A DNA stretch of 37,723 nucleotides. It comes from Thiogranum sp. Lineage in GTDB: Bacteria > Pseudomonadota > Gammaproteobacteria > DSM-19610. The position numbers were made by a program, and so were the translations under genes. Below the pieces are notes generated by a model. That model saw only the letters and a program-made list of their open reading frames with translations. It was not told the DNA's origin and did no database searches. The stretch spans positions 1 through 37,723 of the forward strand of contig JAGFJP010000038.1 of NCBI GenBank assembly GCA_024102665.1, read 5' to 3'. Positions 1 to 11,842 of the stretch are shown here, one piece after another. The stretch's first letter is position 1, and the number at the start of each line of letters is the position of its first letter.

Positions 1-1562
1 TCCGTCGCATCGAGTTCGAACCAGGCATCGATGCCGTGGCGCTCGACGCGCAATGCGATTTCCTCGATAAGACGCGCGGTATCGGGATGCAGCTCACCGG
101 TTTTGCGGTGCACGAACAGCGCTATCGGCACGCCCCAGGTGCGCTGGCGCGAGATACACCAGTCGGGGCGGCCTTCGACCATACCTTCGATGCGCGCCTG
201 CCCCCAGCCCGGCACCCAGCGCACATCCCGGATCGCCGCCAGTGCGGAGCTGCGCAGACCCTGTTTGTCCATGCTGATGAACCACTGTGGCGTGGCGCGG
301 AAAATGATCGGTGTCTTGTGGCGCCAGCAATGCGGATAGCTGTGCCGCAACGCCTCGTCGTGCACCAGCGCGCCCTTCGCCCGCAGCACTTCGACGACGT
401 CGCTGTTGGCCGCAAACACGTGCTTGCCGGCGAACAGCTCGGTGCCCTCGACAAACACGCCGTTGGCGCCCACCGGGTTGTCGACAGCAATACCGTAGCG
501 CTGACCGACCACATAATCGTCCTGGCCGTGGCCGGGCGCTGTGTGCACGGCGCCGGTACCTGCCTCGGTGGTCACATGGTCACCGAGGATAATCGGCACT
601 TCACGGTTGTAGAAAGGATGCGCGAGCTTGAGATGTTCGAGATCCTGTCCCTTGCAATAGGCCACGACCTGGTATTTGTCGCAGCCGTAGCGCAGCATCG
701 CGTCCTTCAGCAGCGCCTCGGCGAGCACCAGCCGTTCCTTGCCGGCGCCGAGATCGGCCTGCACTACGGCGTAATCCAGTTCCGGGTTCAGCGACACCGC
801 GCGGTTCGCCGGCAGGGTCCAGGGCGTGGTCGTCCAGATGACCACCGACAGGGGACCCTCGCCCTTGTGGCCCTCGGGATGATGACAACGCGCCAGCAGC
901 GCTTCGTCATCCAGCACCCGGAAACGCACGTCGATGGCCGGCGAGGTCTTGTCTTCGTACTCGACCTCCGCCTCCGCGAGCGCCGAGCCACAGTCGGTGC
1001 ACCAGTGCACCGGTTTGTAGCCCTTGCTCACATGGCCATTGGCAATGATGCGGCCCAGCGCGCGAATGATGTCGGCTTCGTACGCATAGTCCATGGTCAG
1101 ATAGGGATGCTCCCAGTCTCCGCTGACACCAAGACGGATGAAGTCCTTGCGCTGACCTTCCACCTGCTTGCCGGCATAGTCGCGGCAGCTGGCGCGGAAC
1201 GTCTTCGCGTCGACCTTGTGCCCCACCTTGCCGACTTTCTTTTCCACGTTCAGCTCGATGGGCAGACCGTGACAGTCCCAGCCGGGGATATAGGGCGCAT
1301 CGTAACCGCTGAGCGTTTTGCTCTTGACGATAATGTCCTTGAGAATCTTGTTGACCGCGTGGCCGATGTGAATGTCGCCGTTGGCGTAGGGCGGTCCGTC
1401 GTGCAGGACGAACTTCGGACGCGCCTGCCCGATTTCGCGCAGCTTCGCGTACAGCCCGATCTCCTCCCAGTGCTGCAGGATTTCCGGTTCCCGGCCGGCC
1501 AGGTTGGCCTTCATGGGGAACGCCGTGCTGGGCAGATTCAAGGTATCTTTATAGTTGCTCAC
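1..1562 (-). CDS. ileS: Isoleucyl-tRNA synthetase, N-terminal part (3' end outside window)
   Basis: Class I aminoacyl-tRNA synthetase that charges tRNA-Ile in the cytoplasm. The 520 codons present include the HIGH motif in the stretch [15 protein letters not shown], the WDCHGLPIE block, and the CP1 editing domain with [10 protein letters not shown] and the [16 protein letters not shown] region. The KMSKS loop and C-terminal zinc domain lie beyond position 1. I chose the GTG at 1562-1560 because it gives [11 protein letters not shown], which aligns with the usual IleS N-terminus (MSDYKSTLNLP in E. coli); an ATG only appears 16 codons later, inside the conserved region. The start lies inside the last codons of ribF (14-bp overlap), so the two are translationally coupled, as expected for the ribF-ileS-lspA order of gammaproteobacteria. 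Identification is certain; only the start codon is inferred. Confidence 0.97.
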   Translation of the reverse strand, partial: MSNYKDTLNLPSTAFPMKANLAGREPEILQHWEEIGLYAKLREIGQARPKFVLHDGPPYANGDIHIGHAVNKILKDIIVKSKTLSGYDAPYIPGWDCHGLPIELNVEKKVGKVGHKVDAKTFRASCRDYAGKQVEGQRKDFIRLGVSGDWEHPYLTMDYAYEADIIRALGRIIANGHVSKGYKPVHWCTDCGSALAEAEVEYEDKTSPAIDVRFRVLDDEALLARCHHPEGHKGEGPLSVVIWTTTPWTLPANRAVSLNPELDYAVVQADLGAGKERLVLAEALLKDAMLRYGCDKYQVVAYCKGQDLEHLKLAHPFYNREVPIILGDHVTTEAGTGAVHTAPGHGQDDYVVGQRYGIAVDNPVGANGVFVEGTELFAGKHVFAANSDVVEVLRAKGALVHDEALRHSYPHCWRHKTPIIFRATPQWFISMDKQGLRSSALAAIRDVRWVPGWGQARIEGMVEGRPDWCISRQRTWGVPIALFVHRKTGELHPDTARLIEEIALRVERHGIDAWFELDAT

Positions 1563-2496
1563 TCACACTCTCGCTTGCCAGAAATTGCCGCGCCTGTCCG
1601 GCATCCAGTTGTATCTGCTGTTTCAGCGCCTCAAACGATTCGAACTTCTTTTCATCGCGAAGTTTCTTGCGAAATTCGACATCCACATATCTGCCATAGA
1701 TGTCCGCATCGAAATCGAACAGGTGCACTTCCAGCACCCAGTGACTGCCGTCCACCGTTGGTCGCGTGCCGACATTGGCGACGCCGGCAACGGGCTGCGG
1801 GCCCAGACCGTGCACCCGCACCGCGAACACGCCCTTGACCGGCGTCGCTGCGCGGTGCAGGCGTATATTGGCGGTCGGAAAACCGATGCTGCGCCCGCGC
1901 TTCTGGCCGTGTGCTACGCGCCCGCAGATCCGGAAGCTGTGCCCCAGCAGCTGGTTGGCTGTCGCCAGGTCGCCGGCCTCCAGCGCCTGCCGGACGCGCG
2001 TGCTGCTGACCCGCGCGTTGCTGTCGACAAAAGTCCGGGTGCTGACCACTTCGAAATCCCGCTCCCTGCCGACGCGTTGCAGGTAAGCGAAGTCGCCGGT
2101 GCGATCCTTGCCGAAGCGGAAGTCATCGCCGACCACCAGGTAGCGCACGTGCAACCCGTCGACCAGAATCCTGGAAACGAATTCGTCAGCGCTCAGTTCC
2201 GCAAGCTGGCGTCCGAAGCGCAGACACAGCACCTGATCGACGCCCAGTTCCTGCAGCATAGCCAGTTTGTCGCGCAGGCGCTGCAATCGCGGCGGCGCGG
2301 TCTGCGGCGAGAAGTATTCCTGCGGTGTCGGCTCGAAAGTCATCACCGTTGTCGCCAGCTGCTTTTGCGCGGCGCGCTTTTTCAGCTGCTCCAGGACCGC
2401 CTGGTGCCCGCGGTGCAGGCCGTCGAAGTTGCCGATGGTCACCGCGCCGCCGCGGTGGGAAAGCCGCAAATTGTGGAGTCCGCGTATCAGTCGCAT
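1549..2496 (-). CDS. ribF: Bifunctional riboflavin kinase / FAD synthetase
   Basis: Converts riboflavin to FMN and FMN to FAD in the cytoplasm. The 315-aa product has the usual family length. Its N-terminal nucleotidyltransferase domain carries [11 protein letters not shown] (about residues 22-32), the HIGH-like adenylylation motif. The C-terminal riboflavin kinase domain starts near residue 185 and contains the GFPTAN signature, whose Thr/Asn bind ATP and Mg. It lies 44 bp downstream of murJ and overlaps ileS. A promoter-like element (2517-2544) sits between murJ and ribF, so ribF-ileS can be transcribed separately from murJ. The ribosome binding site is weak and the predicted leader is very short. 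Confidence 0.96.
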   Translation of the reverse strand: MRLIRGLHNLRLSHRGGAVTIGNFDGLHRGHQAVLEQLKKRAAQKQLATTVMTFEPTPQEYFSPQTAPPRLQRLRDKLAMLQELGVDQVLCLRFGRQLAELSADEFVSRILVDGLHVRYLVVGDDFRFGKDRTGDFAYLQRVGRERDFEVVSTRTFVDSNARVSSTRVRQALEAGDLATANQLLGHSFRICGRVAHGQKRGRSIGFPTANIRLHRAATPVKGVFAVRVHGLGPQPVAGVANVGTRPTVDGSHWVLEVHLFDFDADIYGRYVDVEFRKKLRDEKKFESFEALKQQIQLDAGQARQFLASESVSEQL

Positions 2497-2516
2497 CGGT
2501 CTGTCGAAAACATTGA

Positions 2517-2544
2517 ATTATAATTAAAATTGCGGCTGTGTCAT
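2517..2544 (-). promoter_or_regulatory. Predicted sigma-70 promoter for ribF-ileS
   Basis: On the minus strand there is an ATGACA -35 box (2544-2539), a 16-bp spacer and a perfect TATAAT -10 box (2522-2517). The -35 box overlaps the murJ stop codon. The predicted start of transcription is only about 14 nt before the ribF ATG. The boxes are seen directly; activity is inferred. Confidence 0.6.
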
Positions 2545-4115
2545 TCGCCCCGGGATTCCGCGGCAGGCGCCCAGAACATCGACAGGCGCATCCCCGCCAG
2601 ACGCAGCGCCACAAGGTAACTTAACACCCCGGCGGCAATCCACAGGCTGAGTTCCCATACACGCTGCGTGCCCGACAGAACGGCCAGCGCAACGGCATCG
2701 GGCGCGCCCCACAGGATCACCGTCGTCATCACGGCCAGGGCAAAGCCGATCTGCAACAGCAGTCGGGACCAGCCGGCATCCGGGCGATATACGCCATCCT
2801 TGTGCAGATAGTGGAACAGCATGCCGGCGTTGATATAGGCGGCCAGCGCCGTCGCCAGCGCCAGACCCGCGTGCGCGCCGGGAATTTCCAGCAGCAGCAG
2901 CGGCACCACGAACAGCACGTTCAACACCATGTTCGCAATCATGGCGCGGATCGCGACTTTCACCGGTGTGCGTGTATCCTGCCGCGAATAGAACGCCGGC
3001 GCGAGTACCTTCACCAGCATAAACGCCGGCAGACCGCTGCCATACGCCATCAACGCCAGGCCCGCCATGTCGACATCCAGGGCGGCGAAGTCATCATACT
3101 GGAACAACGCCGCCAGCACCGGCCTGGCCAGCAGGATCAGGCCGACGGCCGCGGGCAGGCCGATCAGCAGCACCCAGCGCAGGCCTGAATCCAGAATGTG
3201 CGAGAACTCGCCGGTCGAATTCCCCGCATGCGCGCGCGACAGCATCGGCAGAATCACGGTAGCCAGCGCAATCCCGAAAATCCCCAGCGGAAACTCCACC
3301 AGCCGGTCGGCGTAATACAGCCAGCTGATGCTGCCGGTGACCAGGAAAGACGCCAGCAGCGTGTCGAACAGCAGGTTTATCTGGCTCACCGAGGACCCGA
3401 TAATGCCCGGCACCATCAACTTCAGAACCTTGCGCACACCGGGATCACGCAAACCCCAGCGCGGTCGCGGCAACAGCCTGATGCGCGCCAGCATCGGCAG
3501 CAGGAAGAACAGTTGCACGAAACCGGCCGCCAGCACGCCCCAGGCGAGCGCCAGCATGGGCTGATCGAGGCGCGGCGCGACCAGCAGCGCCATGGCGATC
3601 AGGATCACGTTCAGCCAGACCGGCGCAAAGGCCGCCGCGCCGAAGCGGTTATAGCTGTTGAGAATGCCCGCGGCAAACGCCACCAGCGCCATGAACAGCA
3701 GGTAGGGAAAGGTAAACCGCAGCATCTGGGCAGTAAGATCGAACTTGACCGGGTCGTTCCAGAAGCCGGGCGCGAAAACCGTCACCACCACCGGACTGGC
3801 GAGCGCACCCACCAGCACCAGCAGGCCCAGCAGGCCCGCCAGCGTACCGGCCACCCGGTCGACCAGCGCCTTGACCTCTTCATGGGAGCGTTGCGTCTTG
3901 TATTCCGACAGCACCGGCACGAAGGCCTGGGAAAACGCCCCCTCGGCGAACAGGCGGCGCATGAAATTGGGAATCTTGAAGGCGACGAAGAACGCGTCCA
4001 TGCCGGCATCGACGCCGAAGCGCGCGAACACCATGTCGCGCAACAGGCCGAGCACCCGGGAAATCAGGGTCATGCCGCCGACGGTGGCGGTGCTTTTGAC
4101 CAGTTTTCCGCTCAA
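2541..4115 (-). CDS. murJ: Lipid II flippase MurJ
   Basis: Integral inner-membrane protein of the MOP superfamily that flips the peptidoglycan precursor lipid II to the periplasmic face. The 524-aa length fits the 14-TM MurJ family. The N-terminus shows the family's charged motifs [20 protein letters not shown] and [13 protein letters not shown], which hold the conserved Arg and Asp residues of the central cavity. Hydrophobic segments run throughout. It is divergent from rpsT (92-bp gap) and followed by ribF, the order murJ-ribF-ileS being common in gammaproteobacteria outside the enterics. The ATG at 4115 is the natural start ([23 protein letters not shown]). Confidence 0.96.
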   Translation of the reverse strand: MSGKLVKSTATVGGMTLISRVLGLLRDMVFARFGVDAGMDAFFVAFKIPNFMRRLFAEGAFSQAFVPVLSEYKTQRSHEEVKALVDRVAGTLAGLLGLLVLVGALASPVVVTVFAPGFWNDPVKFDLTAQMLRFTFPYLLFMALVAFAAGILNSYNRFGAAAFAPVWLNVILIAMALLVAPRLDQPMLALAWGVLAAGFVQLFFLLPMLARIRLLPRPRWGLRDPGVRKVLKLMVPGIIGSSVSQINLLFDTLLASFLVTGSISWLYYADRLVEFPLGIFGIALATVILPMLSRAHAGNSTGEFSHILDSGLRWVLLIGLPAAVGLILLARPVLAALFQYDDFAALDVDMAGLALMAYGSGLPAFMLVKVLAPAFYSRQDTRTPVKVAIRAMIANMVLNVLFVVPLLLLEIPGAHAGLALATALAAYINAGMLFHYLHKDGVYRPDAGWSRLLLQIGFALAVMTTVILWGAPDAVALAVLSGTQRVWELSLWIAAGVLSYLVALRLAGMRLSMFWAPAAESRGE

Positions 4116-4142
4116 TGCAGCCCGCTCCGCCCTGCCCTGTTA

Positions 4143-4171
4143 TTGACAATCGGGCCGAAAATCCGCATAGT
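4143..4171 (+). promoter_or_regulatory. Predicted sigma-70 promoter of rpsT
   Basis: A perfect TTGACA -35 box (4143-4148), a 17-bp spacer and a CATAGT -10 box (4166-4171) lie 37 bp before the rpsT start. The arrangement is optimal for a strong ribosomal-protein promoter. Activity is inferred from sequence. Confidence 0.7.
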
Positions 4172-4207
4172 ACCGCGCTCTTTGGAACCCGGATCAGGAG
4201 AAAGATT

Positions 4208-4474
4208 TTGGCAAACTCGGCCCAAGCCCGAAAACGCGCCCGTCAGGCGGAAGCCAGTCGTCAGCGCAACAGCAGTCAGCGCTCCATGCTGCGCACCCAT
4301 ATCAAGAATGTGGTCAAAGCGATTGCCAGCGGCGATGCGGAAGCCGCCCAGGCCGCCTATCAGAAGGCTGTTCCGGTGATTGACAAATCCGCCGGCAAGG
4401 GCCTGATTCACAAGAACAAGGCTGCCCGCCACAAGAGCCGTCTCGGGCAGCACGTACGCGCGCTGCAGAGCTGA
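4208..4474 (+). CDS. rpsT: 30S ribosomal protein S20
   Basis: Primary 16S rRNA-binding protein of the small subunit. The 88-aa product begins (M)[14 protein letters not shown] and contains the conserved [10 protein letters not shown] and AARHKSRL stretches. The start is TTG at 4208, preceded by AGGAG at 4196-4200 with good spacing. No ATG or GTG fits the conserved N-terminus. E. coli rpsT also starts with UUG, where the weak codon takes part in autogenous translational repression; the same is plausible here. It is a single-gene unit with its own promoter and a strong terminator. Confidence 0.97.
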   Translation: MANSAQARKRARQAEASRQRNSSQRSMLRTHIKNVVKAIASGDAEAAQAAYQKAVPVIDKSAGKGLIHKNKAARHKSRLGQHVRALQS

Positions 4475-4500
4475 TCGCGACACACTTCGGGGTTCCACAG

Positions 4501-4526
4501 AAAGCCGGTCACTGACCGGCTTTTTT
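4501..4526 (+). terminator. Intrinsic terminator of rpsT
   Basis: The stem AAAGCCGGTC/GACCGGCTTT closes a 3-nt loop and runs into a T6 tract at 4521-4526. It lies 27 bp after the rpsT stop and can also separate rpsT from the convergent proB. Confidence 0.9.
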
Positions 4527-4554
4527 GTTGCCAGCATGCCCGGTTTCCTTGGCA

Positions 4555-6722
<2,168 letters not shown>

Positions 6723-6765
6723 TCACTCGGTCCCGGCACACAGTATGTCTGCACCGTCGCGCATA

Positions 6766-6794
6766 AAAAAGCCCCGTTCCAGGACGGGGCTTTT
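6766..6794 (-). terminator. Intrinsic terminator or attenuator after rpmA
   Basis: Read on the minus strand, AAAAGCCCCGT pairs with ACGGGGCTTTT around a short loop and continues into a T-tract. It lies between rpmA and obgE in the same direction. It would let ribosomal proteins be made in large excess over the GTPase. Confidence 0.85.
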
Positions 6795-6813
6795 CATCGA
6801 GACCGGCTGGCGG

Positions 6814-7071
6814 TCAGGAGGAAACCACGTCCACGAATTTGCGATTCTTCGGGCCGCGGGTCACGAACCTGACAGCGCCGTCTGCCTTGGCGAACAGGGT
6901 GTGGTCCTTGCCGCATCCGACATTCACGCCGGGGTGGAAATGCGTGCCGCGCTGACGCACGATGATGTTGCCGGCGGTAACGGTTTCGCCGCCGAAGCAC
7001 TTCACACCCAGTCGTTTGGATTCCGAATCACGCCCGTTGCGGGTACTGCCACCGGCTTTTTTATGTGCCAT
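6814..7071 (-). CDS. rpmA: 50S ribosomal protein L27
   Basis: Large-subunit protein whose N-terminal tail reaches the peptidyl-transferase centre. The 85-aa product has [16 protein letters not shown] at its N-terminus, with no cleavable extension as found in Firmicutes, and the [19 protein letters not shown] block. It lies 16 bp after rplU in the usual L21-L27 operon. Confidence 0.98.
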   Translation of the reverse strand: MAHKKAGGSTRNGRDSESKRLGVKCFGGETVTAGNIIVRQRGTHFHPGVNVGCGKDHTLFAKADGAVRFVTRGPKNRKFVDVVSS

Positions 7072-7087
7072 TGCTTCTTACCTCGAA

Positions 7088-7399
7088 TCAGGCACTGATG
7101 CCTGTAATTTCCAGTTCTGTGTACGCCTGGCGATGGCCCTGGCGCTTCATATGATGTTTGCGACGGCGGAACTTGATGATTTCCACTTTGTCGCCGCGGC
7201 CGTGCGCCTTGACTTGAGCGGTAACCTTGCTGCCCGACAGCGTCGGCGCACCGATCTTGACATCATCGCCATCGACGACCATCAGCACGCGATCGAGTTC
7301 GACCGAACCGCCTTCTTCAACGTCGAGTTTTTCTACGCGAAGCTTGTCGCCCTGACTGACACGGTACTGTTTACCGCCGGTAACGATTACCGCATACAT
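7088..7399 (-). CDS. rplU: 50S ribosomal protein L21
   Basis: Large-subunit protein that binds 23S rRNA. It has 103 aa, the standard size, starting [14 protein letters not shown] and ending in the [14 protein letters not shown] basic region. The start at 7399 is fixed by homology and by a GGAG ribosome binding site 7 nt upstream; a longer in-frame extension to 7468 has no support. It is the first gene of rplU-rpmA(-obgE-proB), with a strong promoter at 7440-7468. Confidence 0.98.
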   Translation of the reverse strand: MYAVIVTGGKQYRVSQGDKLRVEKLDVEEGGSVELDRVLMVVDGDDVKIGAPTLSGSKVTAQVKAHGRGDKVEIIKFRRRKHHMKRQGHRQAYTELEITGISA

Positions 7400-7439
7400 G
7401 GCTGAATCTCCAGAATCTAGCGCCTGTGAAAGACGCGCA

Positions 7440-7468
7440 ATTCTATAGATTCTGCCAGGTTGCGTCAA
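7440..7468 (-). promoter_or_regulatory. Predicted sigma-70 promoter of rplU-rpmA
   Basis: On the minus strand there is a TTGACG -35 box (7468-7463), a 17-bp spacer and a TAGAAT -10 box (7445-7440). It is the strongest promoter candidate in this gap and gives a leader of about 35 nt. Confidence 0.75.
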
Positions 7469-7481
7469 ACCCTTTGCTTTC

Positions 7482-7490
7482 TGGTACGAT
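7482..7490 (+). promoter_or_regulatory. Extended -10 promoter element for ispB
   Basis: TGGTACGAT fits an extended -10 (TGn plus TACGAT at 7485-7490). The upstream sequence that would act as -35 overlaps the -35 box of the divergent rplU promoter, so the two promoters may compete for polymerase. Activity is inferred. Confidence 0.5.
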
Positions 7491-7559
7491 ACGCGCCTCG
7501 CGGTTAGACTAAGCTATTGATAATCACCGGATCAGAAACCACGCAGCTGCCTTGGTCCC

Positions 7560-8561
7560 ATGCAGGAAATTCTTCAAAAACAGAGGGTAAGCCTGGATAT
7601 CGACGACATCCGCGCGTTGATACGCAGCGATGCGGCGGTGGTCGACCAGCTGATTCTCAAACGTCTCAGCTCGGAAGTCGCGCTGATCAACGAGCTGGGC
7701 CGTTATATCGTCAACAGTGGCGGTAAGCGGCTGCGCCCGTTGCTGGTGTTGCTGGCCGCGCGCGCCTGCGGTTACCAGGGCGAACATCACCTGGAACTGG
7801 CGGCTGTCATCGAGTTCATCCATACCGCCACACTGCTGCACGATGATGTGGTGGACGCCTCCGAGCTGCGCCGCAGCAACCAGACCGCCAACGCCATCTG
7901 GGGCAACGAAGCCGCGGTACTGGTGGGCGACTTCCTCTATTCACGCGCGTTCGAAATGATGGTCAGCGTCGGCAACATGCGCGTCATGGAGATCCTTGCG
8001 CGCACCACAAACGTGATTGCGGAAGGCGAAGTGCTGCAGCTGCTTAATTGTCACGATCCCGATACCAGCGAAGATCGCTATCGCGACGTCATCCGCTACA
8101 AGACTGCGAAGCTGTTCGAAGCGTCGTCCCAGCTCGGCGCGGTGCTCGGCAAACAGCCTCCGGCCATTGAACAGGCCATGGCGCGTTACGGCATGCATCT
8201 GGGCACGGCCTTTCAGCTCATCGACGACGCGCTGGACTATGGTTCTTCCGGCAACAACATAGGCAAGAATATCGGTGATGATCTTGCCGAAGGCAAACCC
8301 ACGCTGCCGCTGATTCACGCCATGCGCAACGGCACTCCCGAACAGGTCCGGGTGATCCGCGAGGCCATACAGAACGGCGGCCTGGAGCACATTGACCTGG
8401 TCCTGGAAGCCATTGAATCGACCAACGCCATCGCGTACACTTCGCAATCCGCTCAGCAAGAGGCCGATCTTGCCATCGAGGCGCTGGTCGACCTTCCCGC
8501 CAGTCCTTATAAAGAGGCCTTGTATGGACTGGCCGAATTTTCGGTCAACCGCGATTACTGA
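7560..8561 (+). CDS. ispB: Octaprenyl-type polyprenyl diphosphate synthase
   Basis: Trans-prenyltransferase that makes the long isoprenoid side chain of ubiquinone/menaquinone from farnesyl diphosphate and IPP. The 333-aa product has GGKRLRP near the N-terminus, the first Asp-rich motif in LLHDDVVD, the second in LIDDALDY, and [13 protein letters not shown]. It closely follows E. coli IspB over its whole length. It is divergent from rplU, the conserved arrangement. The chain length cannot be read from sequence with certainty. The tRNA-Pro gene begins 3 nt after the stop codon. Confidence 0.94.
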   Translation: MQEILQKQRVSLDIDDIRALIRSDAAVVDQLILKRLSSEVALINELGRYIVNSGGKRLRPLLVLLAARACGYQGEHHLELAAVIEFIHTATLLHDDVVDASELRRSNQTANAIWGNEAAVLVGDFLYSRAFEMMVSVGNMRVMEILARTTNVIAEGEVLQLLNCHDPDTSEDRYRDVIRYKTAKLFEASSQLGAVLGKQPPAIEQAMARYGMHLGTAFQLIDDALDYGSSGNNIGKNIGDDLAEGKPTLPLIHAMRNGTPEQVRVIREAIQNGGLEHIDLVLEAIESTNAIAYTSQSAQQEADLAIEALVDLPASPYKEALYGLAEFSVNRDY

Positions 8562-8562
8562 T

Positions 8563-8642
<80 letters not shown>

Positions 8643-8679
8643 TTCGGTCGATCATTACCCGTAAATCCCGTTGCAGGTC

Positions 8680-8697
8680 TCCGGCCACCGCGCCGGA
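8680..8697. other. Small hairpin between tRNA-Pro and pgl
   Basis: TCCGGC and GCCGGA form a perfect 6-bp stem with a 6-nt loop between the convergent tRNA and pgl. There is no T-tract on either side, so it is only a weak candidate for a transcription end. Confidence 0.3.
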
Positions 8698-8704
8698 AGC
8701 CGCA

Positions 8705-9400
8705 TCATCCCGGTCCTGTGCCGGGATTCGCAGCCTCATCCAGCAGCACATCGATGCCCGCCGCGCATTCCAGTTTCGCAACCGGCAACGCCGCGCCCTG
8801 TTGCCAGCCGCGCACGGCTTCCCGTTTCCCCGCTCCCGTCACCAGCACCATCAGCGCGCGCGTATCGGCCAAGGCCGGGTAGTTCAGGCTGATGCGATCG
8901 GGCGGCGGTTTGGGTGCGTCGGATACAGGCACGACCAGGGTTTCGCTGTCGTGCACCTGTCCGGGAAAAAGACTCGCGGTGTGCCCGTCCTCGCCCATCC
9001 CCAGCAACACCAGGTCAAAGGGAACCGCAGCGCGCACCAGGTCTCCATAAGCCGCGGCGCCCTGCTGCGCGCCGAGTTCCGCGGGAATCCAGGCGATATT
9101 CTCTGCGGGAATCCTGCTCTGCGCGAGCCAGGCTTCGGCGATCATGCGGCTGTTGCGCTCCGGATGGTCGACGGGCAGACAGCGTTCGTCGCCGAGATAA
9201 ACAAACCAGCGCGCCCAGTCCGCCTCGCAATCCGCCAGTTGCCGGTAGGCTTGCAGGGGCGTGCTGCCACCGGCAAGCACGATTTTGAAGGCGCCGCGTT
9301 GCGCGATGGCCTGCCGCGCGGCTGTCAGGATCCGCTGCACGGCTTCTCCGGCCACGGCTTGCGGGTCGGAAAAACACTGCCAGCGAATCGCCTGCGTCAT
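8705..9400 (-). CDS. pgl: 6-phosphogluconolactonase (DevB/SOL type)
   Basis: Hydrolyses 6-phosphogluconolactone in the oxidative pentose phosphate or Entner-Doudoroff route. The 231-aa product has the family motifs VLAGGSTPLQAYRQL, the active-site stretch FVYLGDERCLPVDHPERNS and LLGMGEDGHTASLFPG. The start MTQAIRW at 9400 gives the normal family length. The frame stays open upstream to 9664, but that part translates a palindromic repeat and is not credible. zwf and edd are not adjacent; it stands between tRNA-Pro and the btuB-like gene, with a 244-bp gap upstream that may hold its own promoter. Confidence 0.92.
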   Translation of the reverse strand: MTQAIRWQCFSDPQAVAGEAVQRILTAARQAIAQRGAFKIVLAGGSTPLQAYRQLADCEADWARWFVYLGDERCLPVDHPERNSRMIAEAWLAQSRIPAENIAWIPAELGAQQGAAAYGDLVRAAVPFDLVLLGMGEDGHTASLFPGQVHDSETLVVPVSDAPKPPPDRISLNYPALADTRALMVLVTGAGKREAVRGWQQGAALPVAKLECAAGIDVLLDEAANPGTGPG

Positions 9401-9605
9401 TCGTGCCGGTTCATCCTGTCTACGTACGCCATGCCGATCGCCGACCGCGCGGCAGGAACAGGCCGGCGCTGAGACCGAGGCAATCCGGCCCCGGCCGCTG
9501 CGTGCTGGTGTATAGCACGTTTTTCTACGAATCTTTGCATAGTTCCAGACGCGCATCTTGAATGAAGGCGCTATTGTAATCCAACTTCGCGCGACGTTAA
9601 GCCGG

Positions 9606-9649
9606 TTTAGTCGTCGCGAAGAGCGCTGCGCTCGCAATGACAGACTAAA
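9606..9649. repeat. REP-like long imperfect palindrome overlapping the btuB stop
   Basis: Outer arms TTTAGTC (9606-9612) and GACTAAA (9643-9649) enclose an imperfect middle and a perfect core GAGCGC-T-GCGCTC (9621-9633). Read on the minus strand the middle is GTCATTGCGAGCGCAGCG, a motif that is widely repeated between genes in many bacterial genomes. Only one copy is present here. It overlaps the btuB stop codon, so it could end up as a 3' stem-loop on that mRNA. Confidence 0.6.
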
Positions 9650-11675
9650 TATCCAGTTGCACACCCACGACGTACCAGCGCCCGGGCGCCTCGAATCCGT
9701 CGGCCGGCTCGTAATGCTCGTCGGTCAGGTTCTCGATGCGCCCGAACAAACGCCAGTCTTCGGCCGGCCGGTACGACACCGTGGCATTGGCCGTGGTGTA
9801 GCTGTTGAGCCGGATGGTGTCGGCCGAATCGAAGGCGCGAATGATATCCTTGCGCTGGCCGACGTGGTCGATGCCGAGATACAGATCGACATGCTTCGTG
9901 AGCTGGTAATCGATATCCAGGTTGGCCTTGTCTTTCGGCCGCCGCACCACTTCCGTGTCGCTGCTGTCGTCCTGCTGGTCGATCGTCTGCCAGGTGTAGC
10001 TTAACTGCACCTTGAGCGATTTGATCGGGGCGGCACTGGCAAACACCTCGACGCCTTTTATGTCGACTTCGTCGACGTTTTCGGATGTCTGGTCGAATGT
10101 GACGGGATCGGTGACCAGCTGAATGAGATCATCGATGCGGTTGCGGAAATACGTTGCGCCAACCATCAGCCTGTCCTGCAGCAGCGGCTGCTCGAAACCG
10201 AGATCCCATCCGAAACTGGTTTCCGGATCCAGGTCCGGATTGCCGCGGTAGGCGGAGCCGAAATTGTTGGGCGACAATCCGTGCAGCTCGAACAGCGAGG
10301 GCGCCCTGAATCCGGTTCCGACACTGGCAGTGATGCGGGTCTCTGTTTCCAGGAGCTTGTACACACCGGTTGCGCGCCAGGTGGTTTCGCGATCGAAATC
10401 CTCGTGGTCATCCAGGCGCACACCGAGCGTACCGAATACCCGCGATCCGAATACGACCTGATCCTGCAGATAGGCGTAATTGGTGCGCGCATCGGCTTCC
10501 GTATCCTCGGAGATCACGAACGGCGGGAACGGCGGCGCGGGAAACTCCCTGAAACCGCTGGCATCGATGTCTTCCTTTTCGGTGCCGGCGCCGAGTGTCA
10601 GCGTGTGGCTTTCGTTCAGATAGAAATCGTTGTTGATGCTGAAATCGAGGTTCTCGCCGAAGAAGCTGACTTTCTCCAGGGTGCGCGCCGGATCGTCGCG
10701 ATCATTATCGGTGCGGCGCTCATAGTGGGTGTAGGAAGCCGCCAGCGTCATGTCCCAGCGCCCGTCCAGCAGCATGACGCCGGTTTCCGCGCGCAGAAAG
10801 TACTGCGTCGAGTCGAGCTGCGCATCCGGATCCTCAGCCGTGGCGAAACTGAAACTGCCGGGATCGAAGGGACCGACCTCGGGATCGAAGCCGGAGGTTC
10901 CATCGATGAAACGACCGGAAAGGTTCAGTTGCACAGTGTCGCTGAGTTCAACGTCGAAACGCGACGAGAGACTGTAATTGCGGTAGCGATCGGCTTCCTC
11001 CGGCTGCCCTTCGCGCAAGCGTTCGGGCGTCATGGAGTCGCTATGGGTTTTCTGGTGCGAGAGGCTGAGCGAATAGCCGGCGCGGTCAGCGCCACCCTGC
11101 GCGGTCAGATACTGGTTGGCGGTGCTGTTGCTGCCGGCTTCCATTGCCAATGACGCCCGGGTATCGCCACTGCCGCGTTTGGTAATCACGTTGATGACAC
11201 CGCCGATGGCATTGGATCCGTACAGCGTGCTTTGCGGACCGCGCACGATCTCGATGCGGTCGACGTTATCGACCGGCAGGTTGGCAAAGTCGACTGCACG
11301 ACTCGGATTGCCGGGATCCGACACGTCGACACCATCGATCAGCACCAGCGTGTGCGAGGAACTGGCGCCACGGATAAACACCGACGCCTGCTGCCCCGGA
11401 CCGCCGCTCTGGACCACTCTCAAACCGGGCACTCCGCGCAGCGCTTCCGCCAGGCTGCGATACTGACGCTGCTCGATCTGCTCGGCGCTGATCAGGGTGA
11501 CGGAACTGCCGATTTCATCGGCCGGGGTAGGAACCCGGGTAGCGGTCACTACGATGGTATCGCGCGAGACATTTTCCGCGGCGGATGCCGGAACGATCAG
11601 GAACCCTGAAACCACCAGGACAACGCATCCGGCAATCGAAAACAAAAAAGGATGATATTGATGTTGTGAACTCAC
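9645..11675 (-). CDS. btuB: TonB-dependent outer-membrane receptor, BtuB type (cobalamin uptake)
   Basis: Outer-membrane beta-barrel that imports vitamin B12 or related corrinoids with energy from TonB. The 676-aa product has a hydrophobic signal peptide (cleavage probably after PASAA, near residue 33), a TonB box DTIVVTATR that closely resembles the BtuB box DTLVVTANR, a plug domain (SLAEALRGVPGLRV, VLIDGVDVSDP, RIEIVRGPQSTLYGSNAIGGVINV) and a 22-strand type barrel. The GTG at 11675 has a well-placed GGAG 6 nt upstream; an earlier GTG 24 bp upstream has none. The cobalamin riboswitch and promoter directly upstream strongly support B12 as the ligand. The terminal residue is Ile rather than the usual Phe. 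Confidence 0.9.
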   Translation of the reverse strand: MSSQHQYHPFLFSIAGCVVLVVSGFLIVPASAAENVSRDTIVVTATRVPTPADEIGSSVTLISAEQIEQRQYRSLAEALRGVPGLRVVQSGGPGQQASVFIRGASSSHTLVLIDGVDVSDPGNPSRAVDFANLPVDNVDRIEIVRGPQSTLYGSNAIGGVINVITKRGSGDTRASLAMEAGSNSTANQYLTAQGGADRAGYSLSLSHQKTHSDSMTPERLREGQPEEADRYRNYSLSSRFDVELSDTVQLNLSGRFIDGTSGFDPEVGPFDPGSFSFATAEDPDAQLDSTQYFLRAETGVMLLDGRWDMTLAASYTHYERRTDNDRDDPARTLEKVSFFGENLDFSINNDFYLNESHTLTLGAGTEKEDIDASGFREFPAPPFPPFVISEDTEADARTNYAYLQDQVVFGSRVFGTLGVRLDDHEDFDRETTWRATGVYKLLETETRITASVGTGFRAPSLFELHGLSPNNFGSAYRGNPDLDPETSFGWDLGFEQPLLQDRLMVGATYFRNRIDDLIQLVTDPVTFDQTSENVDEVDIKGVEVFASAAPIKSLKVQLSYTWQTIDQQDDSSDTEVVRRPKDKANLDIDYQLTKHVDLYLGIDHVGQRKDIIRAFDSADTIRLNSYTTANATVSYRPAEDWRLFGRIENLTDEHYEPADGFEAPGRWYVVGVQLDI

Positions 11676-11842
11676 AGCAGACTCCAGTTCAGGCCACACC
11701 GCCCGTGCAGCGTTACGGTTGGCGCGGGATCGGAGTCGAGAGCTGCGGGTGAGACGAGGAAGCCGGTATTTCAGTTGCGCAGGTTTCCGGCCATGCTGGT
11801 TTTCACCGACACCTTGACCGCCCCACGCGACAGGTTGTCATC

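Noticed and set aside
36-1838. A 600-codon open frame on the plus strand opposite ileS and ribF
   Set aside because: It is antisense to two well-conserved genes; the composition (many His, Arg, Gln) is the shadow typical of GC-rich DNA, and it has no ribosome binding site.
2802-4379. Plus-strand open frames rich in Gln/Arg/His opposite murJ
   Set aside because: They are complement shadows of the membrane-protein codons; murJ is certain and no initiation signal supports them.
9401-9664. N-terminal extension of pgl
   Set aside because: It would translate through the palindromic repeat and the end of btuB. The family start is MTQAIRW at 9400.
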